The notes beneath the pieces are model-generated. The model was not told where the DNA came from and made no database searches. It worked only from the letters and a program-made list of their open reading frames with translations. The position numbers and the translations under genes were made by a program. A stretch of 64,000 bases of DNA, taken from the NCBI RefSeq assembly GCF_905171765.1, contig NC_053389.1, positions 785,050,772 through 785,114,771 on the forward strand, read 5' to 3'. The stretch is from Bufo bufo (Eukaryota; Chordata; Amphibia; Anura; Bufonidae). Each line of letters opens with the position of its first letter. Position 1 is the first letter of the stretch. This document shows, piece by piece, positions 55,599 to 64,000 of this stretch.

Positions 55599-56690
55599 AT
55601 GAGCGAACTATGGTACGATAGGAGAGATAGAATGATCTTTATCACGACATTCTTTAACAACAAAAAAGACACCTTAAATCAACCAAATTATCTTTGGAAA
55701 GAAAAGAAAAATGAGATGATCAACAATGTCAAAAGACTAGAACAACTACTAATAACTGAGATGCGGGACTTATGGGAAGTCTCCTCATTGGAAAAATATT
55801 TCGAGAATGATACGGTCCCCAAGGGCCTTAAGGTGTCCAAACCACTTAATGGTGATTTGGGGGATACCATCACCCTCAAGGAATGGGACACCCTATTTCA
55901 TGATTTTTCTAAAAAAGCAGTAGTCTTTATTATTGAAAAAGAAAGGACAGCTTGAGGAGAAATAACCAAGAGATACTAGAACTCTTTGAAAAAATTAGAC
56001 CATATAAAGAAGAGGAGGACCTAATAAGAATTTCCAGGTCAGTAAAAAACAGAATAAAAAACAAAGAAGACGCCATAATAGTCAAAAAAATGAAGAAATT
56101 CAAAAGAGACATATCAGAAATAGATAGTGTAGTGGATCTAGCAGGCATAAAACAAGCAGTGAGTTTAGTATTAGATGGGGACTTTGACACCATAGATAGT
56201 ACATGGTGTGATTGTACCTTGAATAACCTATCAGTATATGAGGATAGCCGAGTGAATGAGGATAACCCCTGTGAAAAAGAAAGGGTTAGGACCCAGGCAT
56301 CACCGGTTACAATCATGGAATCTAACACCAGTGAAATAAGACCTCAGCAACAGGAGAACGGCTCAATCATATCCCCTAATAGATATGCGATCTTAGAGAA
56401 AATAGATGAGTTTGCGGTTATCGAGGATACATTGCCCCCATTGGGGGACATCATCCAAGGGTCCCACATAGATGGACATAACACACTAAAAAATCAACCA
56501 AGCTATGCTACGGTAGTTCAAGGAGTTAGTATTATTAATACTATCACCAAAAATAGTCCTAAACAAAATAGACCACGGAACACTGTTACGAGCAAAAAAA
56601 TAAAGAAGACTATTAATAAGGATTTTTTTCGCACAAGGAATCAAACAAAAAGAAAAAAACCAAAAGGGGGAGAAGAGGACGAGGTCTAAC
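55599..56690 (+). pseudogene. Element B N-terminal ORF, frameshifted
   Basis: Two overlapping frames (55599-55955 and 55952-56689) read as one lysine- and glutamate-rich protein. It begins MSELWYDRRDRMIFITTF and later has IRPYKEEEDLIRISRSVKNR and a basic end, RNQTKRKKPKGG. Penelope-like elements often have an extra, poorly conserved N-terminal part before the RT. No known domain was recognised. The overlap suggests one frameshift near 55950. Confidence 0.6.
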
Positions 56691-57792
56691 CAAAATCATA
56701 CAAAAACAAAAAAGTCTGGGGGAAGGTATATTCAACCTTAGCAGCCACACTTTAAGTAATGAAGAACTTACCCTCCTTAATAAAGGTTTAAAATTTGCCC
56801 CCTCTTCTAAACTTAATACATTTGATGCATTCATTGGGGTGAAAAAATTCCTTTGGAATTTGGCTTTAAAAAAATTTTTTATTAAAAAGGTAAAACAATC
56901 GCTTATGAATAAACTAACCACCATTCATTCAAACAATACAGCATCTACAACAACTAAAATACCAATAAAAACAAAAATAAGAGGAGACATAAACATTGGA
57001 GTTGTGAGTACGCGCCCCAATCAGACTTTAGAGATACCAGAACTAAACTCAAGGACTGGTGGGATGGATACACATAATGATGTAGATACCGACAATAAAT
57101 TCATCCACACCAACTTAAAACCCATATCGAAATTTAACCCCATCTCTGAATACTCTGATTCCCTAATCACCTTCCAATCGTTGGTCATTAGGGACCTACT
57201 TCGGATCAATCCCAATAAGAAAATAAGTTCTTATAATTTATCCAAGGGCGAGATTAGAGCTATAAAATCCCTACAAACCAACAACCAGATCATCATTAGA
57301 CCAGCAGATAAAGGGGGTGGATTGGTCATACTTGACCAGAAGGATTACCATCAGGAGGCCCTGAGACTGCTTTCTGATCTAAAGACGTACAAGAAACTCA
57401 GTCTCGACCCCACAACAACATATAAAAGTAAACTGAATCTATTAATTCAAAAGGGTAAGAATATGGGAGCCCTTTCTAAGGACGAAATCCTCTTCATTAA
57501 CAATCAAAGCCCCAAGATACCAATTTTTTACTATCTCCCTAAAATTCACAAGAATAGAACTAGCCCACCGGGCAGACCCATAATTTCAGGGATAGATAGC
57601 CTTACCTCTAACCTATCCAAGTATGTGGACATTTTATTACAAGAAAAGGTTTTAAAACTACCGGCGTATCTTAAAGATACGAAACATATCCTCCAAATTT
57701 TAGAAGGGATTGAATGGCAGACGGACTTCCTTTTGGGCACTTTGGACGTGACTGCCCTATATACAGTAATTGATAAAAAAAAAGGGCCGTGA
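56675..57792 (+). pseudogene. Element B RT, N-terminal part
   Basis: Reads HTLSNEELTLLNKGLKFAPS, then the RT fingers: IIRPADKGGGLVILDQKDY, IPIFYYLPKIHKN and PPGRPIISGIDSLTSNLSKY, then LGTLDVTALYT (motif A Asp). The frame breaks at the A-rich run at 57772-57783. Confidence 0.85.
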
Positions 57793-57934
57793 TGCTGTGG
57801 AATATTTTTAAAAAAAGGACCAAACAACATCTGAGGAACAAATTAATTTTACGTGTGATTGTATAACGTTCATTTTAGAGCATAATTATTTTAAGTATGG
57901 TCCAGATTTTTATCTTTAGACGTGGGGGACCGCG
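57793..57934 (+). pseudogene. Element B RT, damaged segment
   Basis: Pieces of the expected RT (GRDAVEYF, then EQINFTCDCITFILEHNYFK and GPDFYL) are found in shifted frames with stops. At least two small indels and a stop near 57918 lie here. Confidence 0.75.
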
Positions 57935-59179
57935 ATGGGGACCCGATTCGCACCGAGCTTCGCCAACCTCTACATGGGTAGATGGGAGGAGCCCACCATA
58001 TTTCCCAATGGGGAGCTCGGTGCGGGTCTGGTCCTCTGGAAAAGGTTCATTGACGACGTCATTTTTATCTGGAAGGGGGATGAGTCTTCCCTCAACTATT
58101 TTTTAGTCAATCTGAATAAAAATGATTTTAATCTGCATTTTACTCCTTCCTATGACAAAAAAGAAATTAACTTCTTGGATTTAACTATATTTATTGAGGA
58201 CAGGTCTATACACACCAAAACTTACCATAAACCAACCGACACCAATAGCTTTATTCCTTTGGGAAGTTGCCACTTGCCCACATGGTTGAATAACATCCCC
58301 TACGGTCAGTACATCAGGGCCCGTAGAAACTGCACTACAGACACTGATTACCAACAGGAGGTAGCAGATCTAAATAAGAAATTCCTGGAAGAAGGGTACG
58401 ACTCAAAAACACTGATCCCAATTACCAACACCGTCAGTGCCATGGACAGGAAAGTACTACTAAAAGAAAAAATAACAGATAAGGACACTTTTGCCAGTGA
58501 GGATGTAAACCAAATAAAGGTCCCTATCATCACCACATTCAGTGCAGGGGTGGGAACCTTTAAAAGAATCATTCAAAAACATTGGGACATTCTCAAGTAC
58601 GACAAAATCATAGGGGAGAAGATTCCATCGAAACCCACATTTATTTTTAGGAAAGCCTCCAATCTAGCTAATCTAATAGCCCCATCTGAGAAAAGACACA
58701 CATTGGGGAACCAATCATGTCCCAAAAAAGGCTTTTTCCCTTGCCGACTGTGCAAGAATTGCAAAACTGTGAAACACCTAATAAAACCCCTATTTGAACT
58801 TCATACCCCACAAGGTAAATTCACCATTAAGGACTATATCTCCTGCAACACCAAAGGGGTTATTTATTACATCCAGTGCCCCTGTTACAAAATCTATGTT
58901 GGACGCACAAAAAGAGAATTAAAAACCAGGATCAGGGAGCATATTAATAATATCCACAAAAAAGTAGATCATCACCCCCTATCCCGCCACTATGTGGAAT
59001 TCCATCAAGGGAAGTTCCTGGGATCCAAATTTGGGGGCATAGAGAGAGTGAAACAGGAGAGCAGGGGAGGGGATTACATCAAACTCATGTCTAGAGTGGA
59101 AAGTAAATGGATCTTTAGATATAACAGTCTGGCACCAAATGGGTTAAACCAGGAAATAGAACTTTTTGCCTTCCAATAA
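57935..59179 (+). pseudogene. Element B RT palm and GIY-YIG endonuclease
   Basis: Open for 414 codons. It starts MGTRFAPSFANLYMGRWEE and has RFIDDVIFIWKG (motif C, IDD) and INFLDLTIFI. The thumb region includes CHLPTWLNNIPYGQYIRARR. A zinc-binding CRLCKNC lies before the nuclease, which reads KGVIYYIQC, IYVGRTKRELKTRIREHI and ESKWIFRYNSL. It ends at TAA 59177-59179. This half alone is intact. Confidence 0.9.
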
Positions 59180-60009
59180 ATATACACCCATGAGGCCGAT
59201 CGGATCTATTGGGCAGATATCAATCATTATCAAAATATATATACACATGGTGTCCTTTGGACAGTTAATGAAATAAAGGAACCATAAACCTAATTGCATC
59301 ACTATAAATTAACATTGCATAGAGGTTTGGAAACCTGCACGTCCGCTCCTATGGTTGCTTGTTGACATGGTTACCATGGAGACCGAGTCAGCTATTTAAC
59401 CTCCATGGACACTGAGAACAAACTATCCCTGACGAAGGAGCCCGCACGGCCCCGAAACGCGTAGGAAGGTTTTTTGTCCCACGGAGGCTACAGTATTTCC
59501 ATAGGTGACGTCACCGATTCGGTTTCCAGGACAACCGTAGTAACTAGCCACCTCGCACCGAGCTTGCTTCCGGCCGGGGCAGCGCTCGTGCTAGAAGGTG
59601 AACGAAGAGCACGCGCCCACTACTAAGAAGATCCCGCAGAAGCAGGATAGGAAAGAAGGCTATCTTAACCACAATAAGCACGCACATCAGAGCGAACTCC
59701 TTTTCAGGTAGGAACCATATTGGTACTATTCATATGCCTCCAACTTTAGCGGTTTCATTTTATACCGTCCTATTGAGACAACCGGTGGGCGCTACACTTT
59801 GCCTGCACATTGTTCCCCCCCCCCTCCTCTTTGTCGCGTCCCCAGTCTATCCAGCCCTCTCACCCAGCATCAGTAGCCGCTTAGAGTGTATTTCCTGCGC
59901 TTATGTCCAGTATCACCCACGGGTGACACATCGACCTTTACTCTTACCTTACCTCAAGGAGGACAACAGCTCCTTCCCAGGACATTCTAGCTGCGGTATC
60001 ATCCCATCT
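59180..60009 (+). other. Element B 3' region
   Basis: Non-coding. It contains a hammerhead-like motif near 59429, a C-rich tract near 59816, and nothing else recognised before the terminal 59-bp repeat. Confidence 0.6.
59420..59475 (+). ncRNA. Hammerhead-like motif of element B, consensus core
   Basis: CTGACGA (59429-59435) is followed by an imperfect GC-rich stem II (GGAGCC...GGCCCC), GAAAC (59454-59458) and the palindromic ACGCGT as minimal stem III. The predicted cleavage is after GTA at 59463. The bases GGA that follow pair with TCC ahead of the core for stem I. All conserved core positions are present. A stem III this short would act best as a dimer, as proposed for Penelope-like hammerheads. 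Confidence 0.68.
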
Positions 60010-60068
60010 GGGTTGATTTTTACACATCTAAACTAAGGGAGCGCAGGGAGGTCCATTTCTTCTCTTTT

Positions 60069-61937
60069 AATATGACATATCTGTTGGTATTCTGTACTAT
60101 ATTGTGTTACAAACAGATTATTCCTTCTGCCCTTGTCCTTGATAATGTTGTTTGTGTTTCTATTTTTGTTTTCACTATTGGTGCCTATATCCAGTAGTGG
60201 AACCTCCTTATGCAAAGGATTTTGCTGTTTAGGATAAAGGAGGGATCCCCTTTCAATGGTTGAGACCTGAACTATGGCATCCTTTACATGTTTTGCACTA
60301 TAACCTCTTTTACCCAGTCTATGGGAAATATATCCAGCCTCCTCCATAAAGCTTATTTCTTCCGTGCAATTCCTTCTTGCACGGATTATTTCCCCCCTGG
60401 GTATGTTGGCAGTTACATGTTTTGGATGACATGATGTCGCATGTAATGTGGTATTACCTGCCATAGGATTCCTATATGTGCAGGTGGATACCTGATTGGT
60501 GGCGGGGTCCCCCCTCAGGCGCAAATCCAAAAAGGCCACCTCCAGCGTGTCATGATGGACACTGAAGGAGATGGTATCCACACAGGAATTGATGTAACCA
60601 CAAAAGGATGGTATGGCCGCCACATCGCCCGTCCAGATCAGGATCAGGTCATCGATGTAACGGCTATACCACCTGATGTGGTGCCAAAAAGGGTGGGTGT
60701 CGATGAAGAGAAAACACCTCTCCCACCATGCCATAAAAATATTGGCGATGGAGGGAGAGAATTTAGCCCCCATCGACACCCCCGATATCTGGAGATAAAA
60801 TTTATTGTTGAACATGAAGAAATTGCGCCTGAGGAGGAAGTCCACCACCATCAGGACATATTCCTGCAACCCTGCAGTTATATTGCCATATATCTGCAGG
60901 AACCAGGTTAGGGATTTAATGGCCAATTCATGAGGAATATTAGTATACAAGGACACCACGTCTGCTGTGATCCAGACATAATTTGAGGACCATTCAATGT
61001 CATCAACTTTTTGCAGAACAGACGTGGTGTCCCTGAGATAACCCGGTATTAGTGGTATGAGTGGCTGAAGTATGGAATCAACCCATTGTGACATTCTCTC
61101 CGAAAAGGAGCCAATGCCCGCTACAATTGGCCTAAGGGGAGGTGGAAAAACATTTTTATGTGTTTTTGGAAGTGCATGGAACACTGGGATAACTGGGGAC
61201 ATGGTATAAATATACTCTGATTCTTTATTGGTTAGGAAGCCTGATTGGATCCCTAAATCCAAGATGGCCCTAAGTTCCTTCTGAAAAGCGGGGAGGGGGT
61301 TGTCGCTGAGAGTGACATAAACTGATGTGTCACTGAGCATGGATTCTATCAGGGTCCTGTATAGACCACTGTCCAGCACGACAACCCCGCCCCCCTTATC
61401 AGATTGTTTAATTACAACATCAGCTCTTGTTTTAAGATCCTGGAATGCCTTTTTTTCTTTTTTAGAAATATTACTGCAACCCCCACTATCATGGTTGATC
61501 TGATCATGCAGCAAGACTAAATCACGTTCCACCAAATCCTGGTATCTATCCAGTGCTGGAGATCTGGACTGAATCGGATAAAAATCCTGATTCTTTGTAT
61601 GAAAATGCATCGACCTGTTATGTAGGTCCAGATCATCCAGAACTGTGTTAGACTCTTGTAATTCACAAACATGCATCATTTCATGGAAACTCATATATCT
61701 ATTTTCTAAAGTAATCGCATCAACACAGACAGTGGGATCACTATTGGATGCAACAGGGTGATCGGCGCCCCCAGCCTCCGCAGCACAACCATCATTACCA
61801 CCCACCTGAAAATGCCGGCGGAGAGTGAGGGCGCGGGCCAGCCTGTTAACATCCAAGAGCGTCCTGTACAGGTCAAATTGACAGGTAGGAGAAAAGGTTA
61901 AACCTCTTTTGAGTATGCTGATATCATCAGCTGACAA
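60069..61937 (-). CDS. Penelope-like element A protein, reverse-transcriptase part
   Basis: The first 623 residues of the element A protein, starting at MSADDISILKRGLTFSPT. The RT contains VVIKQSDKGGGVVVLDSGLY, VIPVFHALPKTHKN, PPLRPIVAGIGSFSERMSQW, WITADVVSLYTNIPH (motif A), SGVSMGAKFSPSIANIFMAW and WYSRYIDDLILIWTG (motif C). The thumb includes TANIPRGEIIRARRNC. Penelope-type RTs are related to telomerase. The frame is interrupted at 60069 by element B, inside EYQQICHI; it continues at 55471. It overlaps the upstream ORF in another frame. Confidence 0.9.
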
Positions 61938-61957
61938 TATGGAGGCAGATAGGTTGA

Positions 61958-62317
61958 TTACTTCCAGTTCATCCTGTCATTTTTGTATCTTGTCGGATAT
62001 CGGCGGTTTGCCATGTTTTCGGCCTGCTCTCCGTTTTTTGAAGGCGCTTTATGTGAAACAGTCTTTTGACTTTGTGCGGCCTGCGTCGATGGCGAGATGA
62101 GATCCTGTTCGGAATCAGCAGAATCCAAATCTGTTGAGCTGAATGAGACCCTTTGTTGATTGTTTCTTTTCTGTTTATTTTTATTGCGCAACTTTTTAAA
62201 GCTTGAACGGGGTGCGTTCTGTTTGGAGTCTGTCCATGTATACACCTGGTTGGACTGATAGTCAAGCAGATCACGGTTAAATTTCCTTTGCTTGAATTTA
62301 ATGAGATCGTCCTCCAT
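61958..62317 (-). CDS. Element A upstream ORF (119 residues)
   Basis: Reads MEDDLIKFKQRKFNRDLLDY, then a basic and Ser-rich stretch ending TRYKNDRMNWK. It is in a different frame from the RT ORF that follows; its stop lies 21 bases upstream of the RT ATG. It is either a natural first ORF or the N-terminus of the RT protein separated by one frameshift. No domain recognised. Confidence 0.55.
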   Translation of the reverse strand: MEDDLIKFKQRKFNRDLLDYQSNQVYTWTDSKQNAPRSSFKKLRNKNKQKRNNQQRVSFSSTDLDSADSEQDLISPSTQAAQSQKTVSHKAPSKNGEQAENMANRRYPTRYKNDRMNWK

Positions 62318-62390
62318 TTTTTGAAGATCATCCTTTAGTTTGTTATCCAGGTTAATAAATTCAGGGTTATTAATCTGTGTGCATAGGGCT

Positions 62391-62445
62391 ATGTTAAAGA
62401 TAATACAAACTGATCCGTTCTGAATGGATGCAGATGTTTGTATTA
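62391..62445. repeat. 55-bp target duplication, right copy
   Basis: Partner of 54172-54226 (one mismatch). To its right the MITE body resumes (ATCTGAACGGATCCG). Confidence 0.85.
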
Positions 62446-62513
62446 TCTGAACGGATCCGTCTGTGCAGATCCATGGTGGATCCGCACCAAACGCGAGTGT
62501 GAAAGTAGCCTAA

Positions 62514-62996
62514 TGTGTATGGGGAGTTCCAAGTCTTCCCAACTAGCCATGTCGGGGGAGAGAAGGATCGAGCATGTTGAATTTCAACACCTGCTCCTTT
62601 GTTCTCCCAGGAAATAAGACACGTCCGGCGGTGGCTTTCTACTTTTCTCCCCTTCGGAAACCCATTCACTCTCAGTCGAACCGAACATGTTTATATGTAT
62701 TGGGGAGATAACTCTTGAAGGCAACTTAAAACTTCATTAACTTCTGGTGCTCTAGGCAGATAAGACATGTTTGTCAAAAACCAAAGCCTGTATTTAACCT
62801 GAAGAACTTGATCCTGTGGTTTGGGGCCACCATCATAGCATCCACAATGCATTCTTCATTGTACCAGAGGATGATTGGGGATAATATGACATGGCAATGA
62901 CTGGCAAAAAACATAATGCAGCGTCCCACTAGTGAACGTGGACACTGCCAAGTTGTTGTATTGTATACTGCATATATTTGCATCTTAAATCTCTGT
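62514..62996. other. Non-coding interval
   Basis: No gene or complete repeat recognised between the MITE and the LTR at the right edge. Confidence 0.4.
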
Positions 62997-64000
62997 TAAC
63001 AGGCTGGTAGGGTGCACTACATCACATCCACCACTAGATGGGGATAGCACTAGTATATATATACCTCAGTTCAGGCCTATTTAGTGAGTTGAGAAGATGT
63101 ACAGTTGGAGTTCAGTGTGTGTGTGTTGAGGAGATGGAGTAGCTGAAGTGAGGAGCAGGGGGAAGGACAGAGGCCCCCTCCTCTCCGCTCTCTCTCTGAG
63201 GCCCCAAGGTCTAGAGGAGCCAAGTGATCTTTTCCCAAGTTTTAAGCCAAGAAGTAAGGCTGAGGTGAGACCTCCTTCTGCAGTTTATCCCTCCAGGAGG
63301 ACAAGTGGAAAATTGTGTTTTGACTACAGAAAAGACAAAGTAAGATAACAGCCATCTTATTATGCTTATGAGTTCTTTTGGTTTCGGTGTAGGACAATCT
63401 AGCTACAGGCAGCCTCACCGGTACATAGAAGACAGAAAGGCCAATCTGTTATGTCACTTATGTGGAATAAAGGATCAGAAACCACCGTTACTGGGATTAG
63501 AATAAGGCAAGGAGCTAGATACCAGCCAGTTGGAGTTTCACTAACATAACTGAACTTTAATTTGAAGTTTTTATCTACAAGAAGCCTGTTACCTGGGATT
63601 ACAATGTATTACCTCTGCATTCAAGAGAGAGACTGTGTTATCTGTGAATGTCACTGTGTTATCTGTGAATGTCACTGCTACTGAGAACCAGCAAAACAGA
63701 AAAAGTTGTGAGTTGGATTCAACTGCTGTCTTACTCCTTAATTCAACTACTACTCTCACCATTGTTGTACCACGACGGTACTGGCGTCACGACTAAAGGG
63801 ACCTAGCCATAAGCACATAAAGCCAAGTTACCACCAAGGGCACCTCAGCCCCATCTGGCCTGTGTCCCTCATATCAGAGTGTGCCCCGGAGAATCCAGTG
63901 CTGTTCTCCCCTTCACTGCACTGCTGGCCCCGGGAAGCATCTGCTGACCGTGAGTAACCGATGAACTGTTGTACCCTTTTGGCCCACCGTGAACCTCACG
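62997..64000 (+). mobile_element. Probable LTR, incomplete at window edge
   Basis: Begins near TGTTAACAGGCTGGTAGG. It has a TATA-like TAGTATATATATACCTC (about 63052), AATAAA at 63466-63471 and a 22-base tandem duplication (63635-63680, GTTATCTGTGAATGTCACTG). ACTGGCGTCACGA near 63780 is shared with the insertion at 47432-48160. No internal retroelement genes are visible before the edge, so it may be a solo LTR or the 5' LTR of a longer element. Confidence 0.5.

Larger units (their letters stand above)
55486..60068 (+). mobile_element. Penelope-like element B, complete but mutated
   Basis: This 4.58-kb plus-strand element sits inside element A. It has identical 59-bp direct repeats at both ends (55486-55544 and 60010-60068, starting GGGTTGATTTTTACACATC) and a 14-bp target duplication. 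Direct terminal copies ('pseudo-LTRs') are a known Penelope-like feature. The coding part is open in several pieces, and a hammerhead-like motif lies in the 3' region. Confidence 0.9.
54227..62390 (-). mobile_element. Penelope-like element A, interrupted by element B
   Basis: This minus-strand element runs from 62390 to 54227. Without element B and its 14-bp duplication it is about 3.57 kb. It holds a short first ORF (62317-61958), an RT/GIY-YIG ORF in two pieces (61937-60069 and 55471-54848) and a hammerhead-like motif in the 3' part (54411-54470). RT plus GIY-YIG endonuclease is diagnostic of Penelope-like retroelements. Confidence 0.9.
53831..62510. mobile_element. MITE (GGCTACTTTCACAC family) split by Penelope-like elements
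   Basis: The left end GGCTACTTTCACACTGGCG is at 53831. The right end, the inverse, finishes at 62510 (GAGTGTGAAAGTAGCC). TAA flanks both (53828-53830 and 62511-62513). The MITE body itself is only about 53831-54226 plus 62446-62510; everything between is Penelope-like sequence and its 55-bp target duplication. Confidence 0.85.

Noticed and set aside
37220..64000. rdh8 exon 1 in the upstream part of the window
   Set aside because: No minus-strand sequence resembling the TGCSSGIG cofactor block with a suitable donor was recognised. It may be beyond the right edge or missed by eye.

Overview
The window is a transposon-rich piece of a vertebrate nuclear genome, most probably from a frog (Anura). 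The repeat mix supports this: L1/Tx1-like and CR1 LINEs, Penelope-like elements with GIY-YIG ends, Tc1 and hAT transposons, solo LTRs and many TTA/TAA-flanked MITEs. The species cannot be named from the sequence. There is no bacterial gene organisation; almost every long open frame belongs to a mobile element.

The one host gene recognised is on the minus strand: rdh8 (retinol dehydrogenase 8, a short-chain dehydrogenase). Five exons (taken as 2-6) lie at 37049-37219, 36768-36947, 32101-32194, 7138-7321 and 2898-3122, with consistent splice sites and phases. The first exon, carrying the N-terminal cofactor motif, was not found and may lie beyond 64,000. The 24.8-kb intron between 7322 and 32100 is almost entirely repeats.

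That intron holds a 35-36-bp minisatellite (7634-31709 overall) interrupted by an hAT-like fragment, a Tc1 element and two full-length L1/Tx1-like LINEs (11859-21993 and 25181-30996). Both LINEs start and stop at the same bases of the minisatellite unit, which points to a sequence-specific LINE using this minisatellite as its home. The first LINE was later hit by a CR1 element whose 5' half is inverted, as twin priming would produce. The 5' end of that CR1 is an array of 296-bp monomers.

From 38671 to 50673 lies a 12-kb hAT element with an 8-bp target duplication. It contains a 5'-truncated L1 and an LTR-like insertion that splits an otherwise open 1157-codon transposase. From 53831 to 62510 is a three-level nest: a MITE contains Penelope-like element A (minus strand), which contains Penelope-like element B (plus strand). 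Element A's 830-codon frame was open when B entered.

Five places carry hammerhead-ribozyme-like cores (CTGANGA, stem II, GAAAC). Two are in the 3' regions of the Penelope-like elements, two in the arms of a 1.4-kb foldback at 34466-35863, and one with an intact core near 2195. An incomplete LTR runs off the right edge. All assignments come from reading the sequence; no database search was run.
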